DNA of 64,000 nt from Bradyrhizobium sp. (GCF_016219575.1 NZ_JACRMG010000037.1:62001-126000), one strand, 5' to 3'; shown: positions 16,955-25,851, numbered from the stretch's first letter. Numbers and translations are program-made. The notes: generated by a model not told the origin, from the letters alone.

Positions 16955-17129
16955 CGACCCCTGCGATATCGTTAATGGCCGTTAACGTCTAGGGCAGCCG
17001 GGACACAGCAAGAGGGGGAAAACGGCTGCGATATCAGCCGGATTTGCCTCATCCTGGGACAAAGGCGGTATGCCGGACGGGCTTTCGCGCTACTATGGCC
17101 GCAACTCGTCCATCGGGCTGGGGTGATGC

Positions 17130-18131
17130 ATGCGGGCCTTTCTTCTCGACGGCTATGGGGCGATTGCGGACCACGTGAAGCTTGCGGATGTCGTGGATCC
17201 CATCCCGCGGTTCAACGAGGTGGCGATCGAGATCCATGCCGCCAGCCTCAATCCGATCGACTTCAAGATCGTGCGCGGCGACCTCAAGCGGGTGTCGAAA
17301 TATCAGCTGCCACGCACCTTCGGCTTCGATGCCAGCGGCGTCGTGTTGTCGGCGGGGTCGCAAACGACCAAATTCAAGCCGGGCGACGTGGTCTATGCGC
17401 GCGCCTCGCGCGAGAGCATCGGCACCTTCGCCGAGCGGATCGCGCTTCCCGAACAGTTCGTCGCGCTGAAGCCGGCGCGCGTCTCGCATGCGGAAGCCGC
17501 CTCGCTGCCGCTGGTGGGCCTGACCACGCTGCAGGGATTTGGCAAGGTCGGCGCCCGCGCCGGCCAGCGCATCCTGATCCATGCCGGCGCCGGCGGCATC
17601 GGCACCTTCGCGGTTCAGTATGCAAAGCACATCGGCCTCCATGTCACCTCGACCACCAGCTCGAAGAACGCCGACTTCGTCAAATCGCTCGGCGCCGACA
17701 GGGTCATTGCCTATGACCGCGAGAACTATCTCGAGCAGGGCGGCGACTACGACATCGTCTACGACACGCTCGGCGGCGCCTTCACGATCGACGCCTTCAA
17801 GGTGGTGAAGCGCGGCGGCGCCGTCATCTCGCTGAGCGGTCCGCCCGACCGCGATTTCGCCCGGCGCATGGGCGCGGGCCTCGTGGTGCGCGTCGCGGTC
17901 TGGCTGATGAGCCGGAAGGTCTATGCGGCGAGTGAAGCCGCCGGCGCCAGCTATTGCTGGTTCTTCACCGAGCCGGATGGCGAGCAGCTGCGCGAGATCG
18001 CCGGCCTCGTCGACAGCGGCGCGATCAAGCCGGTGATCGACCGCGAATTCGCCTTCGAGCAGCTGCCGGAGGCGCTGGCCTATCTCGAGAAGGGTCGCGC
18101 CCGCGGCAAGGTCGTGCTGAAAGTGAAATAG
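17130..18131 (+). CDS. zinc-independent MDR-family NADPH:quinone oxidoreductase-like protein
   Basis: Medium-chain dehydrogenase/reductase of 333 residues. The GroES-like N-terminal domain has AASLNPIDFKIVRGD and FGFDASGVV; the cysteine and histidine ligands of zinc alcohol dehydrogenases are absent. The Rossmann half begins near residue 150 with ILIHAGAGGIGTFAVQYAKH (AxxGGxG form), typical of quinone oxidoreductases and enoyl reductases using NADPH. The C-terminal EKGRARGKVVLKV ending is standard. No operon partner. Substrate unknown; likely detoxification of quinones or unsaturated carbonyls. Confidence 0.85.
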   Translation: MRAFLLDGYGAIADHVKLADVVDPIPRFNEVAIEIHAASLNPIDFKIVRGDLKRVSKYQLPRTFGFDASGVVLSAGSQTTKFKPGDVVYARASRESIGTFAERIALPEQFVALKPARVSHAEAASLPLVGLTTLQGFGKVGARAGQRILIHAGAGGIGTFAVQYAKHIGLHVTSTTSSKNADFVKSLGADRVIAYDRENYLEQGGDYDIVYDTLGGAFTIDAFKVVKRGGAVISLSGPPDRDFARRMGAGLVVRVAVWLMSRKVYAASEAAGASYCWFFTEPDGEQLREIAGLVDSGAIKPVIDREFAFEQLPEALAYLEKGRARGKVVLKVK

Positions 18132-18330
18132 GCGGAACGTCTGCAAGTGATCCGAAGCGGACATTGAGCGAAACGCAAACGTTGTTATCGGTCACGCTAA
18201 GTCCCGCTGTCGGGATCGGTGGCAGGCTTTTGCCGCGACATCGGCGCGGTGCTGACAAGGCAGGATATTTCGACTAACCTTCAATGCGACGATCAAGGCG
18301 ATGCAGGACAGGGCCCACGAGAGAAGATCG

Positions 18331-18774
18331 ATGAGCACAGTAAAAAGCGCTCTGGCACAGAAGAGTGGCGCCCTGATCCATGTTCGTTCCGGCGACATGA
18401 TCGTCGAGGCTTTGCGCCAGATGCGCGAAAAACGGGTCCGGTCGGTGCTGGTCATCGACGACGACGTGCTGGTCGGTATCGTGACCCAGGGTGACTGCGC
18501 AATCAAAGTGCTGCTGCCCGGGCTCGATGCGAAGCAGACGCCGGTGGGCCAAGTGATGACGGGCAACCCGGTGACCGTCAAGCCGGACGATCCGCTGGAC
18601 GGCTGCATGGCAATGATGGCTAAGCGCGGTTTTCGCCATCTGCCAGTGCTGGACGCGGGCAAGGTCGTGGGCGTGATCTCGATCGGAGACGTCGTCAAGA
18701 ACATCATCCGGGATTTGGAGCACAACGTGGACGACCTGATGGGCTTTATCATGAGGGACGGCCCCGGGGGCTGA
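18331..18774 (+). CDS. CBS-domain protein
   Basis: 147 residues from the ATG at 18331 (MSTVKSALAQ), preceded by AGAAG. It consists of two CBS motifs: the first around GDMIVEALRQMREKRVRSVL then VIDDDVLVGIVTQGD, the second around MTGNPVTVKPDDPLDGCMAM with MMAKRGFRHLPVLDAG and VVGVISIGDVVKNII. Two CBS motifs form a Bateman module that binds adenine nucleotides. As a stand-alone module it may regulate another protein or sense energy state; the partner is unknown. Confidence 0.88.
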   Translation: MSTVKSALAQKSGALIHVRSGDMIVEALRQMREKRVRSVLVIDDDVLVGIVTQGDCAIKVLLPGLDAKQTPVGQVMTGNPVTVKPDDPLDGCMAMMAKRGFRHLPVLDAGKVVGVISIGDVVKNIIRDLEHNVDDLMGFIMRDGPGG

Positions 18775-18884
18775 CAGGCGAACCGCGGTGCCGTCGCATC
18801 CCGTCCGCGATCCTGCGGCGGGCGTCATCGGATGCCACCGCTTGGTTAAGTGATCTGCTGAGAATGACCGCCTGTGGCCCCTGA

Positions 18885-18982
18885 AGCGCGATGCGATTTG
18901 GTTGAATCGTCATCGCGCTTTAGGTTGTTGTTTGAGCATGATCTTTTCGGAAAACCGCTTCACACTTTTCCGGATCATGCTC
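18885..18982. repeat. palindromic repeat, family G (two nested palindromes)
   Basis: AGCGCGATG/CATCGCGCT (18885-18919) is followed by GAGCATGATC/GATCATGCTC (18934-18982), with CTTTTCGGAAAACCG and CACTTTTCCGG inside the latter. A shorter relative is at 30208. It fills most of the 255-base gap between the CBS gene and pgeF. Confidence 0.8.
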
Positions 18983-19028
18983 TGGCAGACCTCGTCAATG
19001 TCTGCTTTCGGCTCCAACGATCACCGCC

Positions 19029-19796
19029 CTATTCGCGCTCCAGTGCGATGGCGTGGACGTGGCGGCCGTAGTCCGGCTCTTTCCGATGCACCGAGCGGCG
19101 ATAGCTGAAGCAGCGTGCGTCGGAATAGGTGTCGATGCCGAGATCGTCGATCAAGAGCACGCCGGCATTCTCCAGCCGCAGGCGGATGAAGCCGCCGAGG
19201 TCGAACATTGCGTGTCCGTCGCGCTCACCCGGCAGGAAGAAACGTCCGTACTCGGCGTCGGCATCGAGGAAGCGTTCGACGAATTCGGGGCCGACTTCGT
19301 AGGAATGCTGGCGGATCAGGGGGCCGATGGCGGCGACGATACTGCCTCTGATGGCGCCGAGCTTCTCCATCGCTCCGATGGTGGATTCCAGGATGCCGGT
19401 GAGCGCGCCCTTCCAGCCGGCATGCGCCGCGCCGATCACGCGCGCTGAGGGATCGACGAACAGGATCGGGCCGCAATCGGCCGTGGTGACGCCGATCGCA
19501 AGGCCTTCCGTGCGGGTGACGATGGCGTCGGCCCTGGGGCGTGATCCGTTCCATGGCCCTGACGCCACGACCGTATCGGGCGAATGGATCTGGTGCAGCG
19601 TGAGGAAATGCTCGGGCCTCACGCCCATCTGCGTTGCCATCCGTGCGCGGTTTTCCGCAACCTTGGCCGGATCGTCCTGTGACCCGGGCCCGCCGTTGAG
19701 GCTGGCATAGACACCGTCGGACACGCCGCCCTCGCAGGTGAAGAAGGCGTGGCGCAGGCCGGGCACGGCCGACAGCAGCGAAGAGCCGAGCATCAT
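19029..19796 (-). CDS. pgeF: laccase-domain purine nucleoside phosphorylase / polyphenol oxidase (YfiH family)
   Basis: 255 residues. Metal-site motifs of the family are LHQIHSPDTV, GVTTADCGPILFVD and GAAHAGWKG, supplying the His, Cys, His zinc ligands. Family members have been described as adenosine/inosine phosphorylases in purine salvage and as editing factors in peptidoglycan synthesis (PgeF in E. coli). The start overlaps the stop of the methyltransferase gene by four bases, so it is the last gene of the lgt-midA-pgeF run. Confidence 0.9.
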   Translation of the reverse strand: MMLGSSLLSAVPGLRHAFFTCEGGVSDGVYASLNGGPGSQDDPAKVAENRARMATQMGVRPEHFLTLHQIHSPDTVVASGPWNGSRPRADAIVTRTEGLAIGVTTADCGPILFVDPSARVIGAAHAGWKGALTGILESTIGAMEKLGAIRGSIVAAIGPLIRQHSYEVGPEFVERFLDADAEYGRFFLPGERDGHAMFDLGGFIRLRLENAGVLLIDDLGIDTYSDARCFSYRRSVHRKEPDYGRHVHAIALERE

Positions 19797-20914
19797 CGCT
19801 TCGCTTCCTGCGTCTCGTCGGAAAGTCCGGCGAGCGAGATTAGATCGGGCTGCGAGATGCCGATCACCTTGAACATCGATCCCATGCCGCCGCGGCCGGT
19901 TTCGGTGAGCCGCTTCAGCGCGCCGTCGATGTCGGCCGAGACTTCGTGCGTGGCCTTGGCCATCAGCGTCGCCGCTCGCGTCTCGATGCCGAGCCGCTTC
20001 AGGAAATCGCCCTGCGTCACCGGGCCGTGCACGCGCGCGCCGAGATCCTCCGCCGCGCGCGCCAGCGCCTGGAAGTCGACATGGGCGGTGACGTCGGCTT
20101 GCCCCGGGTTCTTCAAGGGGTCGGTGAAGCTGTGGCGGGCGATCGCCTGGAAGGTGTCACCGGCATCGCTGCGCAGATGGCCGTAGTCGATGATCAGCGC
20201 CGCGCCGTCCTGCTCGCGGACGCGGCGGGCGATCTTCATGATCTCCTTGTCCGGCCGCCATTCGAAGATGGCGCCGACGGGAGCGGCGCGCACCAGCGGC
20301 GGCAGCAGCACCTCGAAGCGCGGCGTCGGTTCGGGCATATGGCCGAATACCAGCTTCTCGTTCTTGTCGAGCTCGACGGTGCGCTCGTGCCAGCCGGTCT
20401 CGCGCTTGACCATCTGGTGGATCGGCAGCACGTCGAAATATTCATTGGCGAAGATCACCGCAGGGCCGTCCAGCACGTCGTCGATGCTGTCGTGCCAGGT
20501 GATGTTGCGCACGCCCGACAGCGTCGAGCGCTGCTTTTCGCGCAACACCGGGTTCACCTCCACCATGTGGATGGTGAGCGACTGGTAGAGCGGCGGCAGC
20601 ACCCGCAGCGCGCGCAGCGCATCCGCCATCATGGTGCCGCGGCCGGGGCCGAGCTCGATCAGCCGCAGCAGCGGCGGCTGGCCGATCGCGCGCCACACCG
20701 AGGCCGCCCACAGGCCGAGCAGCTCGCCGAACATCTGGCTGACTTCCGGCGCGGTGGTGAAATCGCCCTCGCGCCCGAGCGGATCGCGCGACACGTAATA
20801 GCCGTGCTGCGGATGCATCAGGCACAGTTCCATGTAGCGCCAGACCGGCATCGGTCCCGACGACTTGATCAGTTTTCTGATCTCACTCAGCAGCGGCGAA
20901 AATTCAGCGTTCAC
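19793..20914 (-). CDS. MidA/NDUFAF7-family class I SAM methyltransferase
   Basis: 373 residues. SAM-binding motif I is LRLIELGPGRGTMMAD; upstream the family block HPQHGYYVSRDPLGREGDFT and downstream VIFANEYFDVLPIHQ and ALIIDYGH are characteristic of PF02636. The mitochondrial relative NDUFAF7 methylates an arginine of complex I subunit NDUFS2 during assembly; the bacterial role is presumably analogous but is inference. It starts 22 bases after lgt and overlaps pgeF, in the order lgt-midA-pgeF. Confidence 0.88.
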   Translation of the reverse strand: MNAEFSPLLSEIRKLIKSSGPMPVWRYMELCLMHPQHGYYVSRDPLGREGDFTTAPEVSQMFGELLGLWAASVWRAIGQPPLLRLIELGPGRGTMMADALRALRVLPPLYQSLTIHMVEVNPVLREKQRSTLSGVRNITWHDSIDDVLDGPAVIFANEYFDVLPIHQMVKRETGWHERTVELDKNEKLVFGHMPEPTPRFEVLLPPLVRAAPVGAIFEWRPDKEIMKIARRVREQDGAALIIDYGHLRSDAGDTFQAIARHSFTDPLKNPGQADVTAHVDFQALARAAEDLGARVHGPVTQGDFLKRLGIETRAATLMAKATHEVSADIDGALKRLTETGRGGMGSMFKVIGISQPDLISLAGLSDETQEAKR

Positions 20915-20936
20915 GTTCAGCCCGGAATGAAATTAA

Positions 20937-21767
20937 CTATTTGGCGGCGGTTCCCTTGCCACGCCATGCCAGCACAATAAGGATGATCCCTGCAACAATC
21001 ATCGGCAGCGACAGCAGCATGCCCATGGTCAGGCCGCCCCACAGGAAGCCGAGCTGCGGGTCGGGCTCCCTGAACAATTCGCCGGTGATGCGCGCCAGCG
21101 CGTAGATCGCGATAAAGCTGCCGAGGATCAGGCCGGGCCGCCTCAAGGCGCCCATCCGGATCATTATCGCCAGCACTGTGAACAACAGGATGCCCTCGAG
21201 CGCCGCCTGGTAGAGCTGGCTCGGATGGCGCGGCAGCGGCCCGCCATTGGGAAAGACCATCGCCCAGGGCAGGCCGGGGTCGGCGAGGCGCCCCCACAAT
21301 TCGCTGTTGATGAAATTGGCGAGCCGCCCCAGGAACAGGCCGATCGGTCCGACCGCGGTCACGATGTCGCCCAGCGACAGGATCGGGATGCCGTTGCTGC
21401 GGGCAAACCACATCACGGCGACGACGCAGCCGAGGAAGCCGCCGTGGAACGACATGCCGCCCTCCCAAAGCATGAAGATCGCGGCCGGATGCTGGATGAA
21501 GAAGGGCAGATTGTAGAACAGCACATAGCCGGTGCGGCCGCCGACGATGATGCCGACGGTGACCCACAGGATGAAATCGTCCATCTGCGCCAGCGTAATC
21601 GGCGCCGGCCCGCCCCACAGCTTCTCGTTCTTGATCAGCGCGCGGGCATAGATCCAGCCCAGCACGATGCCGCCGATATAGGCGAGCGCATACCAGCGGA
21701 TCGCGATCGGTCCGAGCGAGATCGCGACGGGATCGAAGACGGGAAAGGCGATGGCGAGATAGGGCAT
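20937..21767 (-). CDS. lgt: prolipoprotein diacylglyceryl transferase
   Basis: Inner-membrane enzyme that attaches diacylglycerol to the lipobox cysteine of prolipoproteins. 276 residues with about seven membrane helices. Motifs: RWYALAYIGG near the N-terminus, GGRTGYVLFYN, WEGGMSFHGG with the essential His, the Lgt signature GLFLGRLANFINSELWGR, and RHPSQLYQAALEG. It opens the lgt-midA-pgeF run; the hydrolase gene lies 12 bases upstream on the same strand, so four genes may be cotranscribed. Confidence 0.96.
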   Translation of the reverse strand: MPYLAIAFPVFDPVAISLGPIAIRWYALAYIGGIVLGWIYARALIKNEKLWGGPAPITLAQMDDFILWVTVGIIVGGRTGYVLFYNLPFFIQHPAAIFMLWEGGMSFHGGFLGCVVAVMWFARSNGIPILSLGDIVTAVGPIGLFLGRLANFINSELWGRLADPGLPWAMVFPNGGPLPRHPSQLYQAALEGILLFTVLAIMIRMGALRRPGLILGSFIAIYALARITGELFREPDPQLGFLWGGLTMGMLLSLPMIVAGIILIVLAWRGKGTAAK

Positions 21768-21779
21768 GCGCTCGGAAGA

Positions 21780-22511
21780 CTAGACGAGATTGCGGCGATA
21801 GAGCGAGAGCAGCCGCTCCCAGTGCCGTTCGGCGGCGTCGCGGTGATAGACCGGGCGCTTCGGGAAGGCAAAGCCGTGATGCGTGCCGGGATAGATCTCC
21901 ACCTCGTTCTTCGTGCCCTTCATCGCCGCACTCACCTTGTTGATGATTTCCTGCGGCGCGTAGATGTCGGTCTCGGCGCAGGCGAAATAGAGCTCGGCCC
22001 CGGTCTTGCTTGCGGCCAGGTGCGGACTGTCGGCCTGGTCGGTGGCCAGATGCGTGCCGTAGATCGAGGCTGCCGCCTTGACCCGATCGGGAAAATGCGT
22101 GGCCGCGTTCACCGCGTAACGCCCGCTCATGCAATAGCCGACGGTGCCGACGATTTTCGTGTTTGCGGCCGGTTGTCCCTCGGCATAGGCGAGCAGCGCC
22201 GTGGTGTCTTCCATCACAAGCGGGATGTTGATCGAGTTCATGAAGCCGAACATCCGCTTGCGTTCGGGCGCCTCCGGATCGGGCGGAATCGGACCCAGCT
22301 CCATCACGCCGGAGCGGTAATAGAGATTCGGCAGCATCACGTAATAGCCCGACGTGCCGAGCCGGCGCGCCATGTCGCGCAGCTCCTCGCGGATCGCCGG
22401 CGCATCCATGTAGAAGATGATGACGGGAAACGGCCCGCCGCGCTCGGGATGGGTGATGAAGGTGGTGGTCTTGCCGTCCCTGGTGGGAATCTCGACTTGC
22501 TGATCGATCAT
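21780..22511 (-). CDS. dienelactone hydrolase family protein
   Basis: Alpha/beta hydrolase of 243 residues from the ATG at 22511 (MIDQQVEIPT). The nucleophile is Cys in GTVGYCMSGRYA, with Asp in ACAETDIYAPQE and His in GTHHGFAFP, the Cys-Asp-His triad of dienelactone hydrolases. Upstream in the protein is VIIFYMDAPAIREELRDMA. The natural substrate may not be dienelactone, as chlorocatechol genes are absent. It lies 12 bases upstream of lgt on the same strand. Confidence 0.85.
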   Translation of the reverse strand: MIDQQVEIPTRDGKTTTFITHPERGGPFPVIIFYMDAPAIREELRDMARRLGTSGYYVMLPNLYYRSGVMELGPIPPDPEAPERKRMFGFMNSINIPLVMEDTTALLAYAEGQPAANTKIVGTVGYCMSGRYAVNAATHFPDRVKAAASIYGTHLATDQADSPHLAASKTGAELYFACAETDIYAPQEIINKVSAAMKGTKNEVEIYPGTHHGFAFPKRPVYHRDAAERHWERLLSLYRRNLV

Positions 22512-22712
22512 GGGCGTTTCGCTGCCGTTGGCTGATTCTGATTTTTGATTTGCGCGCACAATACGATTGCAAGGAAAGGCGAACATGACAAGGCAATGGT
22601 CCAGGGCATTGCCAGGGCAAGCCCGGGCATGGCGGGCTTGAACTCGGGGGCCGGCATCGCCATTGTCTTGTTTGAAATTGCCGTGACCTCATTCGCAGCG
22701 GAGAGTTTTGCG

Positions 22713-22976
22713 ATGACCCAGACCACCAACCGGTTCTTCGACGAGATCGGACGCCTGATGAACGACGCCGCCGGCGCCGCCCAGGGGGTCAAGCGCGAGG
22801 TCGATGCGGTCATGCGCAACCAGGCCGAACGCATCCTGCGCGACCTCGACCTGGTCAAGCGCGAGGAGTTCGAGGCGGTGAAGGACATGGCGCGGCTGGC
22901 GCGCGAGGAAAACGAGGCGCTGAAGGCGCGCATCGCGGCGCTGGAGGCCAAGCTCGGCGGCACGCCGACTGGCTAG
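22713..22976 (+). CDS. UbiK/YqiC-family (BMFP) accessory protein
   Basis: 87 residues from the ATG at 22713 (MTQTTNRFFDEIG), with GGAG eight bases upstream. The family layout is visible: an amphipathic N-terminal helix (RFFDEIGRLMNDAAGAAQGV), then a C-terminal coiled coil (REEFEAVKDMARLAREE, NEALKARIAALEAKL). In enterobacteria UbiK is an accessory factor of the ubiquinone-synthesis complex and the Brucella homologue BMFP has membrane fusogenic activity. The gene is divergent from the hydrolase-lgt run. Confidence 0.85.
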   Translation: MTQTTNRFFDEIGRLMNDAAGAAQGVKREVDAVMRNQAERILRDLDLVKREEFEAVKDMARLAREENEALKARIAALEAKLGGTPTG

Positions 22977-22990
22977 GCACTTTCTTTCCT

Positions 22991-23071
22991 CGTCATGCCC
23001 GGGCTTGACCCGGGCATCCACGGCTTTGGTGCCAAGAACGTGGATGGCCGGGACAAGCCCGGCCATGACGA
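22991..23071. repeat. palindromic repeat, family B
   Basis: CGTCATGCCCGGGCTTGACC at the left, GGACAAGCCCGGCCATGACG at the right. It follows the UbiK-like gene by 15 bases and may act as its transcript end. Confidence 0.85.
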
Positions 23072-23180
23072 AATCGGGGTCGTTTCACCCCACATTTCCT
23101 TGTCATTTCCAGACTTTGAGGCTAAAAGCCCGCCAACTTCGCAGCCCCCGCACCCCTGGAGGCTTGCTGCGGAGTGCGCA

Positions 23181-23201
23181 ATAGGCCGCCTTGCGGCCTA
23201 T
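23181..23201 (+). promoter_or_regulatory. perfect hairpin in the rplY leader
   Basis: ATAGGCCGC, loop CTT, GCGGCCTAT: a 9-bp perfect stem followed by ATTCTTTTA. It ends 30 bases before the rplY start. The T-rich tail makes it look like an attenuator or an upstream terminator; it could also hold a regulatory stem for ribosomal protein control. Confidence 0.55.
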
Positions 23202-23230
23202 ATTCTTTTACAAAACAAGGACTTAGACAA

Positions 23231-23980
23231 ATGGCGACGACCGTCAAGGAATTGAAGGCGACCGCACGTCCGAAGAGCGGCAAGGGGGCCGCCCGGGCAG
23301 AGCGTCGCGCCGGGAGAGTTCCCGGAGTGATCTACGGCAACAACCAACCCCCGGTGACCATCTCGGTCGACGACCGCGAACTGCGCCAGCGCATCCTGGC
23401 CGGCCGCTTCACCACCACGCTTTACGACATCGATCTCGAGGGCAAGAAGCACCGCGTGATTCCGCGCGACTTCCACCTCGATCCCGTGCGCGACTTCCCG
23501 ATCCATGTCGACTTCATGCGGCTCGGCGAAGGCGCCACCATCCGCATCCACGTGCCCCTGCACGTGGTCAACTCGGAAACCGCTCCGGGCATCAAGCGCG
23601 GCGGCACCGTCAACATCGTCACCCATGCGCTCGATCTGGAGTGCTCGGTCGACAACATCCCGCAATATATCGAGGCCGACGCCTCGGGGCTCGAAATCGG
23701 CCACTCGCTGCATCTGACCGACATCAAGCTGCCGGCCGGCGTGAAGTCGCTGACCCGCAGCGATGCGACGCTTGTCACCATCGTGCCGCCCTCCGGCTAC
23801 GCCGAAGAGCAGAAGGCGGCTGCGGCTGCTGCGGCGGCTGGTGCTGCGGCTCCGGCGGCGGGCGCGGCTGCTCCGGCGGCGGGTGCTGCGGCTCCGGCGG
23901 CGGGCGCTGCGGCTCCTGCAGCGGGTGCTGCGGCTCCGGCGGCGGCGAAGGCGCCTGCCGGCGGCGACAAGAAGAAGTAA
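23231..23980 (+). CDS. rplY: 50S ribosomal protein L25 (Ctc family, with Ala/Pro-rich tail)
   Basis: 249 residues from the ATG at 23231 (MATTVKELKA). The N-terminal 5S-rRNA-binding L25 domain (about 6-95) has GAARAERRAGRVPGVIYG; the TL5/Ctc C-terminal beta domain (about 100-195) has PGIKRGGTVNIV and LPAGVKSL. Beyond residue 197 the protein ends in a low-complexity tail with five GAAAPAA units (23840-23944) and a Lys-rich end. It heads the rplY-pth-ychF run; pth starts 25 bases later. Confidence 0.95.
   Translation: MATTVKELKATARPKSGKGAARAERRAGRVPGVIYGNNQPPVTISVDDRELRQRILAGRFTTTLYDIDLEGKKHRVIPRDFHLDPVRDFPIHVDFMRLGEGATIRIHVPLHVVNSETAPGIKRGGTVNIVTHALDLECSVDNIPQYIEADASGLEIGHSLHLTDIKLPAGVKSLTRSDATLVTIVPPSGYAEEQKAAAAAAAAGAAAPAAGAAAPAAGAAAPAAGAAAPAAGAAAPAAAKAPAGGDKKK
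23840..23944. repeat. five 21-bp tandem repeats in the rplY tail
   Basis: Five in-frame 21-base units at 23840, 23861, 23882, 23903 and 23924, each encoding GAAAPAA with few base differences. Copy number is expected to vary between strains by slippage. Confidence 0.9.
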
Positions 23981-24005
23981 GGCGGCTCCGGCAGGATGCC
24001 GCGTC

Positions 24006-24611
24006 ATGCGCCTGTTTGTTGGCCTCGGTAATCCCGGCGCGAAATACGCGCAGAACCGGCACAACATCGGGTTCATGGCCGTCGAGGAAATCGCACGGCG
24101 TCATGGTTTCGCACCATGGCGCCGTCGTTTTCAGGGCGAGACCTCGGAAGGCACGCTCGAACGCGAGCGCGTCGTGCTGCTGAAGCCGGCGACCTACATG
24201 AACGAGTCCGGTCGCGCCGTGCAGGAGGCGGCCAACTTCTTCAAGATTGCGGCCGGCGACGTCACCGTGTTCCAGGACGAACTTGAGCTGCCGGCGGCGA
24301 AAGTGCGGGTGAAGGTCGGCGGCGGCATTGCCGGTCACAACGGCCTGCGCTCGATCTCCTCGCATATCGGCAACGACTACCGCCGGGTGCGGCTCGGCAT
24401 CGGTCATCCCGGCATCAAGGAGATGGTGCATCACCACGTGCTGTCGGATTTCGCCAAGGCCGACCGGCCGTGGGTGGAGGCGCTGTGCGAGGCGATCGCC
24501 GACAATGCAGGCTTGCTTGCGGCGGGGCAGGACTCCTCGTTCGCGAACAAGGTGCATCTGGCGCTGCTGGCGAAGGGATTTTTGGACAAATCGGGCGAAG
24601 GTGAAAAGTAA
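24006..24611 (+). CDS. pth: peptidyl-tRNA hydrolase
   Basis: Releases tRNA from peptidyl-tRNAs that drop off the ribosome. 201 residues from the ATG at 24006 (MRLFVGLGNPG). Signature motifs GLGNPGAKYAQNRHNIGF with the catalytic His, LLKPATYMNESG, and the FQDELELP block with the conserved Asp, then GGGIAGHNGLRSI. The frame upstream is the shadow of the rplY tail in another phase. It follows rplY by 25 bases, the common alphaproteobacterial order rplY-pth-ychF. Confidence 0.96.
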   Translation: MRLFVGLGNPGAKYAQNRHNIGFMAVEEIARRHGFAPWRRRFQGETSEGTLERERVVLLKPATYMNESGRAVQEAANFFKIAAGDVTVFQDELELPAAKVRVKVGGGIAGHNGLRSISSHIGNDYRRVRLGIGHPGIKEMVHHHVLSDFAKADRPWVEALCEAIADNAGLLAAGQDSSFANKVHLALLAKGFLDKSGEGEK

Positions 24612-24615
24612 CGCT

Positions 24616-24690
24616 CGTCATCGCGGGACTTGATCCGGCGATCCATCCTTTCAAGAAGGATGGATACGCGGGTCAAGCCCGCATATGACG
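24616..24690. repeat. palindromic repeat, family B (variant)
   Basis: CGTCATCGCGGGACTTGATC at the left and GGGTCAAGCCCGCATATGAC at the right, with ATCCATCCTTTC/AAGGATGGAT in the centre. It lies within the pth-ychF interval. Confidence 0.75.
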
Positions 24691-24746
24691 ACATCAAATT
24701 AATTCAGGCGCAGCGGCTTGGTGCGCGCGAAGCGGAAGATACGTTA

Positions 24747-25844
24747 ATGGGATTCAAATGCGGTATCGTCGGCTTGCCCAATGTCGGCAAGTCGACGCTG
24801 TTCAACGCGCTGACGGAAACGGCGGCGGCGCAGGCGGCGAACTATCCGTTCTGCACCATCGAGCCGAATGTCGGCGAGGTCGCCGTGCCCGATCCGCGGC
24901 TCGACAAGCTCGCGGCGATCGCCAAGTCCGGCCAGATCATCCCGACGCGGCTGACCTTCGTCGATATCGCCGGCCTCGTGCGCGGCGCGTCGAAGGGCGA
25001 GGGCCTCGGCAACCAGTTTCTCGCCAACATCCGCGAGGTCGACGCGATTGCGCATGTCGTGCGCTGCTTCGAGGATTCCGACATCACCCATGTCGAGGGC
25101 AAGATTGCGCCTTTGGCCGATATCGAGACCATCGAGACCGAGTTGATGCTCGCCGACCTCGACAGCCTCGAGAAGCGCGTCGACAATCTCTCCAAGAAGG
25201 CCAAGGGCAACGACAAGGAGGCCAAGGAGCAGCTCGACCTCGTCAACCGCGCGCTGGCGCTGGTGCGCGACGGCAAGCCGACCCGCCTGCTCGAGCGCAA
25301 GCCGGAAGAAGAGCGCAGTTTCCGCATGCTGGGGCTGCTCACCTCAAAGCCCGTGCTCTACGTCTGCAACGTCGAGGAAAGCTCGGCCAAGGACGGCAAC
25401 AATTTCTCGAAGCAGGTGTTCGAGCAGGCCAAGAAGGAAGGCGCGGTCGCGGTCGTGATCTCCGCCAAGATCGAATCCGAGATCGCCACTCTTTCGCGTG
25501 AGGAGCGCGCCGAGTTCCTGGAGACGCTGGGGCTGGAGGAAGCCGGCCTCGACCGCCTGATCCGTGCCGGCTACCAGCTGCTCGACCTCATCACCTATTT
25601 CACCGTCGGCCCGAAGGAGGCCCGCGCCTGGACCATCGACCGCGGCACCAAGGCGCCTGCGGCCGCCGGCGTCATCCACACCGATTTCGAAAAGGGCTTC
25701 ATCCGCGCCGAGACCATCGCCTTTGACGACTACGTGGCGCTCGGCGGCGAGGCCGGCGCACGCGACGCCGGCAAATTGCGGCTGGAAGGCAAGGAATACG
25801 TCGTCGCCGACGGCGACGTGATGCACTTCCGGTTCAATACGTAA
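24747..25844 (+). CDS. ychF: ribosome-binding ATPase YchF
   Basis: Obg-like P-loop ATPase of 365 residues from the ATG at 24747 (MGFKCGIVGLPNVGKST), the canonical N-terminus; the longer frame to 24630 runs through a repeat. G1 is GLPNVGKST, G3 is DIAGLVRGAS, and the altered G4 NxxE (NVEE) explains ATP rather than GTP preference. A coiled coil lies around residues 130-200 and a TGS domain forms the C-terminus (LITYFTVGPKEARAW and EFIRAE-like region). It binds ribosomes and tunes stress responses in E. coli. It ends the rplY-pth-ychF run. Confidence 0.96.
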   Translation: MGFKCGIVGLPNVGKSTLFNALTETAAAQAANYPFCTIEPNVGEVAVPDPRLDKLAAIAKSGQIIPTRLTFVDIAGLVRGASKGEGLGNQFLANIREVDAIAHVVRCFEDSDITHVEGKIAPLADIETIETELMLADLDSLEKRVDNLSKKAKGNDKEAKEQLDLVNRALALVRDGKPTRLLERKPEEERSFRMLGLLTSKPVLYVCNVEESSAKDGNNFSKQVFEQAKKEGAVAVVISAKIESEIATLSREERAEFLETLGLEEAGLDRLIRAGYQLLDLITYFTVGPKEARAWTIDRGTKAPAAAGVIHTDFEKGFIRAETIAFDDYVALGGEAGARDAGKLRLEGKEYVVADGDVMHFRFNT

Positions 25845-25851
25845 GTGATGC

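Noticed and set aside
18132..18330. Possible small gene between the MDR reductase and CBS genes
   Set aside because: No frame longer than a few tens of codons with a ribosome site or membrane helix; nothing recognisable.
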